Shown one piece after another: positions 9,756 to 18,469 of a stretch of DNA of 64,000 nt; the first letter of the stretch is position 1; each line of letters opens with the position of its first letter. The stretch lies in contig CAVTBX010000005.1 in NCBI GenBank assembly GCA_963733135.1, forward strand, positions 137,655-201,654, written 5' to 3'. Under the pieces are notes generated by a model, which saw only the letters and a list, made by a program, of their open reading frames with translations, was not told the origin of the DNA and ran no database searches. Source of the DNA: CAVTBX01 sp963733135. Lineage in GTDB: Bacteria > Actinomycetota > Thermoleophilia > Gaiellales > Gaiellaceae. A program made the position numbers and the translations under genes.

Positions 9756-9758
9756 TGC

Positions 9759-10451
9759 TCAGCGCTCGCCGGCTTCGAGCATGTAGCCCGCCTGCCGCAC
9801 CGTCTTCAGGAGCGGCGGCCCGGCGGCGTCGAGCTTACGCCGCAGGTAGCTGACGTACGTCTCGACGACGTTCGAGTTGCCGCCGAAGTCGTAGCGCCAG
9901 ACGTTCTGGAGGATCTGCGCCTTCGAGAGCACCCGCCGCGGGTTGAGCATGAAGTAGCGGAGGAGGCTGAACTCCGTCGCGGTCAGCTCGATCCGCATCT
10001 CGCCGCGGAAGACTTCGTGGCGCGCCTCGTCCAGGACCAGGTCGCCGAACGTCAGCGTGTCGCCCGGGAGGTCGCCGGCGGTTCGCCGGAGGATCGCCTG
10101 GATGCGCGCCACGAGCTCCGCGAGGCTGAACGGCTTCGTGACGTAGTCGTCGCCGCCGGCCCGGAGCGCCTCGACCTTGTTCTCGGTCGTGTCCTTCGCG
10201 GTCAGGAAGAGCACCGCGGTCTTGAACCCGCGCGCCCGGAGCCGGCGCCCAACCTCGATTCCCTGGACGTCGGGGAGCATCCAGTCGAGCACGACCAGGT
10301 CCGGCTCCTCCCGCGCTACTGCCTCGAGCGCCTCGTGGCCCGTGGTCGCCTCGGAGACGTCGTAGCCCTCGTACCGAAGCGCGGTCGCGACCGCGTCGAC
10401 GATCGACTGCTCGTCGTCGACGACGAGGATGCGCTGGCCGTCGGCGCTCAT
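9759..10451 (-). CDS. OmpR/PhoB-family response regulator
   Basis: A 230-aa protein. The receiver domain runs RILVVDDEQSIV to about residue 120, with phospho-acceptor Asp in LVVLDWMLPD and Lys in VTKPFS. The C-terminal winged helix has LTATEFSLLRYFMLNPRRVLSK and VVETYVSYLRRKLD. It is the first gene of a pair with the histidine kinase. The same-strand dioxygenase and HtrA genes downstream are candidate targets (inference). Confidence 0.95.
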   Translation of the reverse strand: MSADGQRILVVDDEQSIVDAVATALRYEGYDVSEATTGHEALEAVAREEPDLVVLDWMLPDVQGIEVGRRLRARGFKTAVLFLTAKDTTENKVEALRAGGDDYVTKPFSLAELVARIQAILRRTAGDLPGDTLTFGDLVLDEARHEVFRGEMRIELTATEFSLLRYFMLNPRRVLSKAQILQNVWRYDFGGNSNVVETYVSYLRRKLDAAGPPLLKTVRQAGYMLEAGER

Positions 10452-10500
10452 AGCCCCATGGTGGCAGCGATTCCTGTGAATCGCCTGAGAGGCCAGGCGT

Positions 10501-10667
10501 TAGAGGCTTGATGTGAGATTGGCGCCCCGCGGGGGCGTCTCAGACCAAGTCAGGGCGTTCCGGCGTCCGCCGCGCGGGCCGGTGGCCCGTGCAAGGACGA
10601 CGGGACGTCCTGACGCCGTGTCTGAGGCGGCATCCGCGGCTCCGCCCCATTTCACATAAAGCCTCTA
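10501..10667. repeat. 167-bp imperfect inverted repeat next to mscL
   Basis: The left arm starts TAGAGGCTTGATGTGA (10501) and the right arm, read in reverse complement from 10667, starts TAGAGGCTTTATGTGA. The similarity continues inward for about 70 bases, through GTCTCAGAC against CCTCAGAC and GTCAGGGCGTTCC against GTCAGGACGTCCC. A GGGCC/GGCCC mini-hairpin lies at the centre. The outer end overlaps the stop codon of mscL. It could be a large terminator or a MITE-like element; no ORF is inside. Confidence 0.7.
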
Positions 10668-11045
10668 GCGGGGGACCTCCCGAAGCGCCGTCAGGAGCTC
10701 CTGGTGACGGCGTTCCTCGTCGGGCATCCCCTCTTCCGCTGCGGTTCGTTCACGCCGGGCCACCAAAGCCTGCACCGGCTTCACGACGAAGATGAAGATG
10801 GCCGCCGCGATCGCCACGAACTGGATCACGTCGGTCAAGAAGCGACCGTAGGTGAACACGGACTCGTTGATCGTGAAGGTCAGCTCGCTGAAGTCCGGCT
10901 CGCCGATGACCGCGGCGACGATCGGCATCAGGAGGTTCTCGACGAGAGAGTTGACGACGGTCGCAAAGGCGACGCCGAGCACGAACGCGATCGCGAGCTC
11001 GAGGATGTTCCCTCTGAGCAGGAAGTCCCTGAACTCCTTGAGCAT
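10665..11045 (-). CDS. mscL: Large-conductance mechanosensitive channel MscL
   Basis: A 126-aa protein with ATG at 11045 behind AGGAGGAGAC. The signature N-terminus MLKEFRDFLLRGNILELAIAF, the first membrane helix (VLGVAFATVVNSLVENLLMPIV) and the second (DVIQFVAIAAAIFIFVVKP) are all present, with a charged C-terminal tail (RRERTAAEEG). It opens under membrane tension to release solutes. The stop codon lies in the terminal arm of the inverted repeat downstream. Confidence 0.95.
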   Translation of the reverse strand: MLKEFRDFLLRGNILELAIAFVLGVAFATVVNSLVENLLMPIVAAVIGEPDFSELTFTINESVFTYGRFLTDVIQFVAIAAAIFIFVVKPVQALVARRERTAAEEGMPDEERRHQELLTALREVPR

Positions 11046-11160
11046 GTCTCCTCCTTGAGATCGAACCCGGTGAGCGCTCGAGACATTAGAACCCGGCTGC
11101 AAATGCGGGACGGGCCTGAACGTGATCGCGGGCTATCCCGTCGTCGTACACTCGCCCGCG

Positions 11161-12852
11161 ATGGACGAGGACGCTCTCCGCCGCCGGGCGCGCGCCGGGC
11201 TCGTCGACGGCGCGGAACGGGCCGGCGCGAGGGCGCACTTCCGGGCGCTCGGGATCGACCCCCGGCGACTCGCCGGGACGATCGTCGGCGTCGCCTCGAC
11301 CTGGAGCGGCACGATGCCCTGCAACCTGAACCAGCGCGACCTCGCGGACGCGGTCTGCCGCGCTGTCGACGCGGCGGGCGGAGTCGCCCTCCCGTTCAAC
11401 ACGATCGCCGTGTCCGACAACCAGTCGCAGGGGACGCCCGGCATGCGCGCGTCGCTCGTCTCGCGCGAGGTGATCGCAGACTCGATCGAGCTCATGACGC
11501 ACGCCCACGACTTCGACGCTCTCGTCTGCCTCGTCGGCTGCGACAAGACCGTCCCCGCCGCGCTCATGGCGCTAGCGCGGCTCGACAAGCCGGCGGTCGT
11601 CCTCGACAGCGGGCCGATGCGAGCCGGGCGGCTCAACGGCCGGGAGGTGACGATTCAGGACGTCTGGGAAGCGGTCGGCGCAGAGGAGCGGGGCCTGCTC
11701 GGCCGCGCCGAGCTCGACGAGCTCGAGGCGGCTGCCTGCCCAGGCGCCGGCACGTGCGCGGGCCACTTCACGGCCAACACGATGGCCGTCGCGCTCGAGT
11801 GTCTCGGGATCGCGCGCCTCGGCGACGGGCTCGTGCCGGCGGACGACCTCGAGGCCAAGCGAGCCGCGGCTGGGCGGGCCGCGGAAACCGCTCTCCGACT
11901 TGCTGCGGAAGGCATGACGGCCCGACGTTTCCTCGACCGCCGGGCGCTCCTGAACGCGATGACCGGGATCGCAGCGACGGGCGGGTCGACGAACGGCGTG
12001 CTGCATCTCCTGGCAATCGCGCGCGAGGCGGGAGTGCCGCTCGAGCTCGACGAGCTCGCCGCCGTGGGCGAGAGAACGCCGGTGATCGCGAGCCTGGCCC
12101 CGTCGGGCGTCCACACCGCGATCGACTTCCACCAGGCCGGCGGAACGGCCGCGCTGATCCGGGAGCTTGTCCGCGGTGGGCTCCTCGATGAATCCGCGCC
12201 CACCGTCGACGGGGCGCCGCTCGGCGAGGTCGCGGCCGCCGCGCCGGAGCCCGACGGGGACGTCCTCTACTCCCTGGACCGGCCCTTCCGCCCCCACGGC
12301 GCGATCTACGCGCTCGCGGGGAACCTCGCGCCCGACGGAAGCCTCGTGAAGGTCGCGGGCACGACGCTGCGCTCGCACCGCGGCCCGGCCAGGGTCTTCG
12401 AGAGCGAGGAAGCCTGCCGTGACGCCGTCCAGGCCGGACGCGTGGAGGCCGGCGACGTGCTGGTCGTCCGCTACGAAGGCCCGGCGGGAGGTCCCGGCAT
12501 GCGCGAGATGCTGAGCGTGACGGCTTCCGTCGTCGGCGCCGGTCTCGGCGACTCGGTCGCGCTCGTCACCGACGGGCGGTTCTCGGGCGCGACCCGCGGT
12601 CTCATGGTGGGACACGTCTCCCCCGAGGCGGCTCGAGGCGGCCCGATCGCAGTCGTGCGGGAAGGTGACTCGGTCTCGATCGGTGTCGAGGCCCGAACAC
12701 TCACGCTCGAGATCTCCGAGGCCGAGCTGGCCGAACGGCTCGAAGCCTGGATCCCGCCCGATCTCCCGTACGGGAAGGGCGTCTTCGGCCGCTACCGGGC
12801 GCTCGTTAGCTCGGCCTCCGAAGGCGCCGTCCTGAGACCAGCGGGGTCCTGA
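11161..12852 (+). CDS. IlvD/Edd-family dehydratase (sugar-acid or dihydroxy-acid dehydratase)
   Basis: A 563-aa protein starting at ATG 11161. TACACT (11147-11152) lies 8 bases before it, so it is probably leaderless. It has the family hallmarks: VGCDKTVPAALMA and CPGAGTCAGHFTANTMA (Fe-S cluster cysteines), TGGSTNGVLHLLAIA, GPAGGPGMREML and DGRFSGATRG. The family includes dihydroxy-acid dehydratase (IlvD) and gluconate, xylonate and phosphogluconate dehydratases. As first gene of an operon with a glucose dehydrogenase, an isomerase and a sugar kinase, a sugar-acid substrate (gluconate or xylonate to the 2-keto-3-deoxy acid) is more likely than valine/isoleucine synthesis, but sequence alone does not decide this. 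Confidence 0.85.
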   Translation: MDEDALRRRARAGLVDGAERAGARAHFRALGIDPRRLAGTIVGVASTWSGTMPCNLNQRDLADAVCRAVDAAGGVALPFNTIAVSDNQSQGTPGMRASLVSREVIADSIELMTHAHDFDALVCLVGCDKTVPAALMALARLDKPAVVLDSGPMRAGRLNGREVTIQDVWEAVGAEERGLLGRAELDELEAAACPGAGTCAGHFTANTMAVALECLGIARLGDGLVPADDLEAKRAAAGRAAETALRLAAEGMTARRFLDRRALLNAMTGIAATGGSTNGVLHLLAIAREAGVPLELDELAAVGERTPVIASLAPSGVHTAIDFHQAGGTAALIRELVRGGLLDESAPTVDGAPLGEVAAAAPEPDGDVLYSLDRPFRPHGAIYALAGNLAPDGSLVKVAGTTLRSHRGPARVFESEEACRDAVQAGRVEAGDVLVVRYEGPAGGPGMREMLSVTASVVGAGLGDSVALVTDGRFSGATRGLMVGHVSPEAARGGPIAVVREGDSVSIGVEARTLTLEISEAELAERLEAWIPPDLPYGKGVFGRYRALVSSASEGAVLRPAGS

Positions 12853-12853
12853 C

Positions 12854-13900
12854 GTGCAGGCGCTCGTCACGAGGCCTGGCAGGGCGGGCTCGACGCGCGT
12901 CGCCGACGTGTCCGACATCACGGCCCGAGAGGGAGAGGTACCGGTTCGCGTGCTCGAGGTTGGCGTCTGCGGCACCGACCGGGAGATCGCAGCCGGCCAC
13001 TTCGGCGTCCCTCCCGAGGACGATTCCGAGCTCGTCATCGGACACGAGCTGTTCGGCGTCGTCGAGCGCGACGGAGCGGGCTTCTCCCGCGGCGACCTCG
13101 TGACCGCGACCGTTCGCCGCCCCTGCGGACATTGCCTCGCCTGCGACGAAGAGTCGCCCGACTCGTGCCTCACCGGCGACTACAGCGAGCGCGGCATCAC
13201 GCGTCTGGACGGCTTCGCGCGCGAGCTCGTCGCCGAGGACCCCGCCCAGCTCGTCCCGATCCCCCGCTCGCTCGGGCGGCTCGGAGTCCTCGCCGAACCG
13301 ACCTCGGTCTGCGCTCGGGCGCTCCGGCACGCGCGGGCGATCGGGGGACGCCAGCCTTGGGAGCTCCGGCGCGCGCTCGTGATCGGCGCCGGCGCGATCG
13401 GCCTCCTCGTCACCTATCTGCTCCGGCTCGAGGACGTGGAAGTCTGGGCCGCGTCGCTCGAACCGGCGAACGAGCTCGTCGAGGCGGTGGGAGCGCACTA
13501 CGTCTCGACCGGCGACGCGCCGCTCTCCGAGCTCGGGCGTTTTGACCTCGTCGTCGAGGCCGCCGGAAGCGCCGAGCTCATGGCCGCGAGTCTCGGTCTC
13601 CTGCGCCGGAGCGGGATCGCCTGCCTGCTCGGAATCGACGGGCGTGGCGGGACGGTCGGGCTCGATCGGCCCACGCTCGGGCTCGACACGATCCTCGAGA
13701 ACCGCGCGCTCTTCGGGAGCGTGAACGCGCGGCTCGAAGACTGGCTTGAGGGCGTCGAGGCGCTCGATCGGGCCCGTAGCCGCTGGCCCGAGGCGCTCGA
13801 GGAGAGCGTGCAGCTCCGGGTCCCGCTCGAGCGCTTCTCGGAAGCGCTCGCCGTCCGCGGCGGTAAAGCGACCCTCGTCCTCGACGATTCCCGCGTGTAG
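12854..13900 (+). CDS. Zinc-dependent glucose/aldose 1-dehydrogenase, archaeal type
   Basis: A 348-aa medium-chain dehydrogenase. It matches the Sulfolobus/Haloferax glucose dehydrogenase pattern from the N-terminus: VCGTDREI (catalytic Zn Cys), IGHELFGVV (His/Glu), RRPCGHCLACDEESPDSC (structural Zn Cys), GITRLDGFARE, and VIGAGAIGLLVTYLLRLEDVEV (NAD(P)-binding fold). It would oxidise glucose, xylose or another aldose to the lactone. The GTG start is one base after the dehydratase stop, indicating one transcript. The product acid is a natural substrate for the upstream dehydratase. Confidence 0.85.
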   Translation: MQALVTRPGRAGSTRVADVSDITAREGEVPVRVLEVGVCGTDREIAAGHFGVPPEDDSELVIGHELFGVVERDGAGFSRGDLVTATVRRPCGHCLACDEESPDSCLTGDYSERGITRLDGFARELVAEDPAQLVPIPRSLGRLGVLAEPTSVCARALRHARAIGGRQPWELRRALVIGAGAIGLLVTYLLRLEDVEVWAASLEPANELVEAVGAHYVSTGDAPLSELGRFDLVVEAAGSAELMAASLGLLRRSGIACLLGIDGRGGTVGLDRPTLGLDTILENRALFGSVNARLEDWLEGVEALDRARSRWPEALEESVQLRVPLERFSEALAVRGGKATLVLDDSRV

Positions 13901-13967
13901 ACAGGTCGGCGAGAATCACGCACCGCATTACGCAGGGGATCCGTCTCACGCAAGGAGGAACCGCCAG

Positions 13968-14972
13968 ATGAAGACGAGTCTCGGGATCTGGGCGCTCGGC
14001 CCGATGGTGACCCGGTTCATGCCGGTCGGCTACCAGCCGCAACACGCTGACGAGACGACTGTCGACCGCGTGCGCCGCGCCGTCGAGGGCCTCGGCGACC
14101 TGATCGACGACTACGAGTTCCACTACCCGGCTGAGCTCTCGTCCGACAACCTCGACGAGGTGCGCGACGCGCTCGACGGGCACGGCATCTACTGCCTCTG
14201 CGCGGGGCTCCACCTCGACCCCCGCTTCGGCCGCGGCGGCCTCACCTCCCCGGACTCGGCCACGCGCGAGGAGGCGCGGCAGCTCACGCGGGAAGGGGCC
14301 GAGCTCGCCGGGCAGATCGGCGCCAACTTCATCGTCTGGCCTGGGATCGAGGGCTACAACTATCCGTTCCAGACGCCTTACGCGGAGAGCTGGGAGTGGT
14401 TCGTGGACGGAATGGCCGAGGCGGCCGAGCGCTGTAAGGAGCACGGCGTACTCCTCTTCCTCGAGCACAAGAACTCCGAGCCCGCCATGAAGATCTTCAT
14501 GCGGAACATCGGCATGACCCTGTTCGTCGTCGCGAAGCTCCGCGAGCGCGGCCTCGACAACGTCAAGGTCAACATGGACTGGCAGCACCTGATCATGAAC
14601 GGCGAGAACCTGGCCGAGTACGCGGCGCTGCTCGCCGCCGAGGGGCTGCTCGGCCACCAGCATGCGAACTCCGGCTGGGGCGACTTCGACGACGACAACA
14701 TGGTCGGCGCGACGGCGTTCATGGAGACGCTCGAGCTCGCCCTCGAGCTCCGGCGCGCGGGGTACGGCGAGAACGGAGAGCGGCTCGGCTTCGACCTCTA
14801 CCCCTATACGGAGGACGCGGTCGCGGCGGTGCGCCGAAGTGTCCTCCAGTGGCGCTTCATCGACTCGGTCGCCACGAAGATCGACGACGCTGCGCTTCAC
14901 GAGGCCCAGGCCGAGAAGGACGCGGTGCGGGCCTACGAGCTCGTCTACGCGGCACTCGGAGCGGAGGAATGA
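13968..14972 (+). CDS. Xylose-isomerase-like TIM-barrel sugar isomerase
   Basis: A 334-aa protein with ATG at 13968 after AAGGAGG. The AP-endonuclease-2/xylose isomerase TIM-barrel pattern is visible: VWPGIEGYNYPF, LFLEHKNSEPAMK (metal-binding Glu and Lys), VKVNMDWQHLIMNGEN (Asp/His), and GHQHANSGWGDFDDDNM (His and Asp ligands). It is shorter than classical XylA (about 390 aa). It probably interconverts an aldose and a ketose feeding the kinase two genes downstream; xylose is the obvious guess but not proven. The stop overlaps the next start. Confidence 0.8.
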   Translation: MKTSLGIWALGPMVTRFMPVGYQPQHADETTVDRVRRAVEGLGDLIDDYEFHYPAELSSDNLDEVRDALDGHGIYCLCAGLHLDPRFGRGGLTSPDSATREEARQLTREGAELAGQIGANFIVWPGIEGYNYPFQTPYAESWEWFVDGMAEAAERCKEHGVLLFLEHKNSEPAMKIFMRNIGMTLFVVAKLRERGLDNVKVNMDWQHLIMNGENLAEYAALLAAEGLLGHQHANSGWGDFDDDNMVGATAFMETLELALELRRAGYGENGERLGFDLYPYTEDAVAAVRRSVLQWRFIDSVATKIDDAALHEAQAEKDAVRAYELVYAALGAEE

Positions 14973-15361
14973 ATCTCGAGCAGGCTCAGGCACTGGTCGC
15001 CTCGGTCGTCGAGTCCGCGTCGGGCCCGGTCTCCGTCTACGTCGCCGACGATCACGGCGAGCTCGTCGCCGCAGGGACCATGGACGGCGCCGCTCCCGAC
15101 ACTCGCCTGAACGCGCAGCGGAAGGCCTACACGGCTGCGCGGAGCGACGCCACGTCAACCGGCGAGCTCGCCGCGAAGGTCAAGGACGACCCGGCCGAGC
15201 TCGCGAGCTTCGACCCGCAGTTCAGCTTCTTCAAGGGCGGTGTCGCAGTCTTTGAAGACGGCCGCCGCATCGGCGCCGTCGGGGTAAGCGGCCTGCCCGG
15301 GGACGAGGACGAGCGGCTCGCCCGCGAGGCGATCGAAAGCACGGGCCTCGCGCTCGGATGA
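14969..15361 (+). CDS. GlcG/HbpS family (DUF336) small protein
   Basis: A 130-aa protein that overlaps its neighbours by ATGA at both ends. The pattern ARxxVVxxVxxAxGPVSVYVADxxGELVAA, RLNAQRKAYTAAR and FFKGGVAVFEDGRRIGAVGVSG is that of the GlcG/HbpS heme- or cofactor-binding fold. Relatives sit in glycolate, diol and sugar catabolic operons with roles that remain unclear. Here it is embedded between the isomerase and the kinase, implying an accessory role in the same pathway. Confidence 0.8.
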   Translation: MNLEQAQALVASVVESASGPVSVYVADDHGELVAAGTMDGAAPDTRLNAQRKAYTAARSDATSTGELAAKVKDDPAELASFDPQFSFFKGGVAVFEDGRRIGAVGVSGLPGDEDERLAREAIESTGLALG

Positions 15362-16791
15362 CGACGCTCGTCGGGGTCGACGTCGGCACGACGGGTGTCA
15401 AGGCGCTCGCGCTCTCCCCGGAGGGCGAGGTGCTCGCGCGGGCGGAGGAGGGCTACACGTTCGAGACACCGCGGCCGGGCTGGGCCGAGCAGGATCCCGA
15501 GCTCTGGTGGCGCGGCGCGCAGGCCGCCCTTGCCGCCCTCAACGTCGACGAAGTGGCGGGGATCGGCCTCTCCGGCCAGATGCACGGACTCGTGCTCCTC
15601 GACGAGGACGAGCGCCCCCTCCGCCCGGCGATTCTCTGGAACGACCAGCGCTCGGCCCCGGAGTGCGAGGAGATCGAGGCCGAGCTCGGGCTCGAGCGGC
15701 TCGTCGAGCTCACCGGCAACCGCGCGCTCCCCGGCTACACGGCGCCGAAGCTCGTCTGGATGCGTCGCCACGAGTCGGGTCTCTACGCGCGCGCGAGGCA
15801 CGTGCTCCTCCCGAAGGACTACGTGCGCCTGCGGCTCACCGGCGAGCGGGCGATCGACGCAGGCGACGCCTCGGGCACCCTCCTCCTAGACGTGGCCGGG
15901 CGGCGCTGGAGCGACCAGATGTTGGACGCGCTCGAGGTTCCGCGCGAGTGGCTGCCGCCGGTGCTGGAGTCGCCCGAGGTGTCGGGCCAGACCGGCGAGG
16001 GCGTGCCGGTCGCCGCGGGCGCCGGCGACCAGGAGGCGGGTGCCCTGGGGGTCGGCGTCGACGGGCCGGGCCCGCTCTCGATCGTGCTCGGAACCTCCGG
16101 AGTCGTCTTCGCCGCGCTGCCCGAGTACGCGGCCGACCCGGAGGGACGCTTGCAGGCGTTCTGCCACGCGGTTCCGAACGGCTGGCACGCGATGGGCGTG
16201 ATGCTCTCCGCGGCCGGCTCGCTTCACTGGCTCCGCGATACCGTCGCGCCCGGCGAGCCGTTCGACGCGCTCGTGGCCGAGGCCGAGCGCTGGCCGCCCG
16301 GCGCCGAAGGCCTCACCTTCCTGCCCTACCTGAGCGGCGAGCGGACACCTCACTTCGACCCGTACGCGCGCGGCGCCTTCACCGGCCTGACGCTCCGCCA
16401 CGACCGCGGCGCGCTCGTCCGCGCCGTGCTCGAGGGCGTGGCGTTTGCCCTCCGTGACTCGCTCGAGCTCCTCCGTGAGCTCGGCGTCGAGCCCGAGGTC
16501 GCGCGGGTATCCGGAGGGGGCGCCCGAAGCGCGCTCTGGCTTCGGATCGTTGCCTCCGTACTCGGCCTGCCGCTCGAGCGAACCGCGGCGGAGGAAGGGG
16601 CCGCGTACGGTGCTGCGCTCCTCGGGGGAGTCGCCGCGGGCGTCTTCGCGGACGTTCATGAGGCCGTCGAGGCGACGGTGCGCGTCACGGAGACCGTCGA
16701 TCCGGAGCCGCCCTGGCACGACACCTACACGGAGGGCTACGCGAGGTTCCAGGCTCTCTACCCCGCCCTACGACCATTGGAGGACGCATGA
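15358..16791 (+). CDS. xylB: Xylulokinase-like FGGY carbohydrate kinase
   Basis: A 477-aa protein with the two FGGY domains: GVDVGTTGVKALALS (phosphate-binding loop), GIGLSGQMHGLVLLD, WNDQRS, GNRALPGYTAPKLVWMR, LPKDYVRLRLTG, and a C-terminal SGGGARSALWLRIVASVLG. SGQMHG and PKDYVR are typical of xylulokinases. It would phosphorylate D-xylulose (or a near relative) for the pentose phosphate pathway. It overlaps both neighbours by 4 bases. Confidence 0.88.
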   Translation: MTTLVGVDVGTTGVKALALSPEGEVLARAEEGYTFETPRPGWAEQDPELWWRGAQAALAALNVDEVAGIGLSGQMHGLVLLDEDERPLRPAILWNDQRSAPECEEIEAELGLERLVELTGNRALPGYTAPKLVWMRRHESGLYARARHVLLPKDYVRLRLTGERAIDAGDASGTLLLDVAGRRWSDQMLDALEVPREWLPPVLESPEVSGQTGEGVPVAAGAGDQEAGALGVGVDGPGPLSIVLGTSGVVFAALPEYAADPEGRLQAFCHAVPNGWHAMGVMLSAAGSLHWLRDTVAPGEPFDALVAEAERWPPGAEGLTFLPYLSGERTPHFDPYARGAFTGLTLRHDRGALVRAVLEGVAFALRDSLELLRELGVEPEVARVSGGGARSALWLRIVASVLGLPLERTAAEEGAAYGAALLGGVAAGVFADVHEAVEATVRVTETVDPEPPWHDTYTEGYARFQALYPALRPLEDA

Positions 16792-17495
16792 CAACGCTGA
16801 GAGGCAAGGTCGCGCTCGTGACGGGCGCGAGCCGCGGCATCGGAGCCGCGGTCGCACGGGCGCTCGACGCGCAGGGCGTCCGCCTCGGGCTCGCGTCGCG
16901 AAGCGGCGACGACCTCGGCATCGAGGACGTGGTCGCGCAGCCGTGCGACGTCCGCAGGCCCGAGGAGCTCGAGGCGCTCGCAACCGCTACGGCCGAGGCC
17001 CACGGCGGAATCGACATCCTCGTCGCGAACGCCGGCGTCGGCGCCTACGGCCCGTTCCTCGACCTGCCGCCCGAGCACCTGGAGGAAATGGTCGACGTGA
17101 ACGTGAAGGGGACGCTCTACGCGGTCCGCGCCGCACTCCCCCACCTCCTGCGAAGCGACGCGGCAGACATCGTCACGCTCGCCTCGGAAGCCGGCCGGCG
17201 CGGCCTGCCGCTCGAGGCCGTCTACTGCGCCTCGAAGTTCGCTCAGGTCGGCTTCACTCGCGCGCTCGATCACGAGCTCCGCGAGCACGACGTCCGCTGC
17301 ACGAACGTGTGCCCGGGCGGCGTCGCGACCGACTTCGCCATGGGCCGTGGGCGCACGGAGGACATGCCGAAGCTCGAGGGGATGGTGACATCGGAGGACG
17401 TGGCCGAGGTCGTCCTCTTCGTCCTCACCCGGCCCCGGAACCACCGCATCCTGGAAACCGCCTTCCGGCCGGTCACGGAGACGTCATGGGGCTAG
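16788..17495 (+). CDS. Short-chain dehydrogenase/reductase (sugar operon)
   Basis: A 235-aa classical SDR: VTGASRGIGAAVARAL (NAD(P)-binding), VANAGVG (NNAG-type), and catalytic Ser/Tyr/Lys in TLASEAG and YCASK. The ATG overlaps the xylulokinase stop by 4 bases, and its own stop overlaps the next gene by 10 bases. The substrate is unknown; by context it is a sugar, polyol or keto-acid intermediate. Confidence 0.88.
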   Translation: MTTLRGKVALVTGASRGIGAAVARALDAQGVRLGLASRSGDDLGIEDVVAQPCDVRRPEELEALATATAEAHGGIDILVANAGVGAYGPFLDLPPEHLEEMVDVNVKGTLYAVRAALPHLLRSDAADIVTLASEAGRRGLPLEAVYCASKFAQVGFTRALDHELREHDVRCTNVCPGGVATDFAMGRGRTEDMPKLEGMVTSEDVAEVVLFVLTRPRNHRILETAFRPVTETSWG

Positions 17496-18469
17496 ACGGC
17501 GCGGTCAAGTGGGGAGTCCTCTCGACGGCGAAGATCAACGATCTCGTCCTGGCGGGCGCGGCGGAATCAGACGATGTCGAGGTGGTCGCGGTCGCGAGCC
17601 GAGACCAGGGCCGTGCCGAGGAGTACGCGCGCGAGCGCGGGATCGAGCGCGCGCACGGGAGCTACGAGGCGCTCCTCGAGGATCCCGACGTCGAGGCTGT
17701 CTACATCTCGCTCCCGAACTCGATGCACGTCGAGTGGTCGGCCCGCGCGCTCGAGGCCGGCAAGCACGTCCTCTGCGAGAAGCCGCTCTCGCGACGTGCG
17801 AATGACGTCGAGCGCGCCTTCGACGCCGCCGAGCGCGCGGGCCGCCACCTGATGGAGGCCTTCATGTACCGCCACAACCCGCAGACGGCGCGCCTCGTGG
17901 AGCTCGTCGAAGGCGACGCGATCGGCCGGCTCCGGCTCGTCCGCGCAGCCTTCAGCTTCCCGCTCGACAACCCGGAGAACGTGCGCCTGAGCGGCGAGCT
18001 CGACGGCGGCGGCCTCATGGACGTCGGATGTTACTGCGTGAGCGGCGCCCGGCTCCTCGCCGGCGAGCCGTCCGAGGTGTACGGCGCGCAGGTCGAGGGC
18101 CCAAGCGGCGTCGACGAGCTCTTCACCGGCACGATGCGGTTTGAGGACGACGTCCTCGCCGAGCTCGACTGCGGGCTCGTCCTCCCCGTGCGCGACGAGC
18201 TCGAGGCGATCGGCGACGAGGGCTCAATCTTCCTCGACGATCCGTGGCACTGCCGCGAGCCCGTGCTCGAGCTCCGCACCGCCGAGGGCACGGAGAGGAT
18301 CGAGCTCGAGCCGGTCGACTCCTACCAGCTCGAGCTCGAGAACCTGGGCGACGCGATCCGGGGCCGCGCCGAGCCACTCCTCGGCCGCGAAGACGCGCTC
18401 GGCCAGGCGCGGGCGATCGAGGCCCTCTACCGCTCGGCGGAGGAGGGCCGGCCGATCACCCTGGCCTAG
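17486..18469 (+). CDS. Gfo/Idh/MocA-family oxidoreductase
   Basis: A 327-aa protein: N-terminal Rossmann fold (KWGVLSTAKIND, VAVASRDQGRAEEYARE), AVYISLPNSMHVEWS, the EKPLS catalytic motif, then the C-terminal fold with GGGLMDVGCYCV. The closest recognisable group is the D-xylose/dihydrodiol dehydrogenase branch. It is the last gene of the operon. Its TAG stop at 18467-18469 interlocks with the minus-strand phoX stop in a shared CTAG. Confidence 0.87.
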   Translation: MGLDGAVKWGVLSTAKINDLVLAGAAESDDVEVVAVASRDQGRAEEYARERGIERAHGSYEALLEDPDVEAVYISLPNSMHVEWSARALEAGKHVLCEKPLSRRANDVERAFDAAERAGRHLMEAFMYRHNPQTARLVELVEGDAIGRLRLVRAAFSFPLDNPENVRLSGELDGGGLMDVGCYCVSGARLLAGEPSEVYGAQVEGPSGVDELFTGTMRFEDDVLAELDCGLVLPVRDELEAIGDEGSIFLDDPWHCREPVLELRTAEGTERIELEPVDSYQLELENLGDAIRGRAEPLLGREDALGQARAIEALYRSAEEGRPITLA

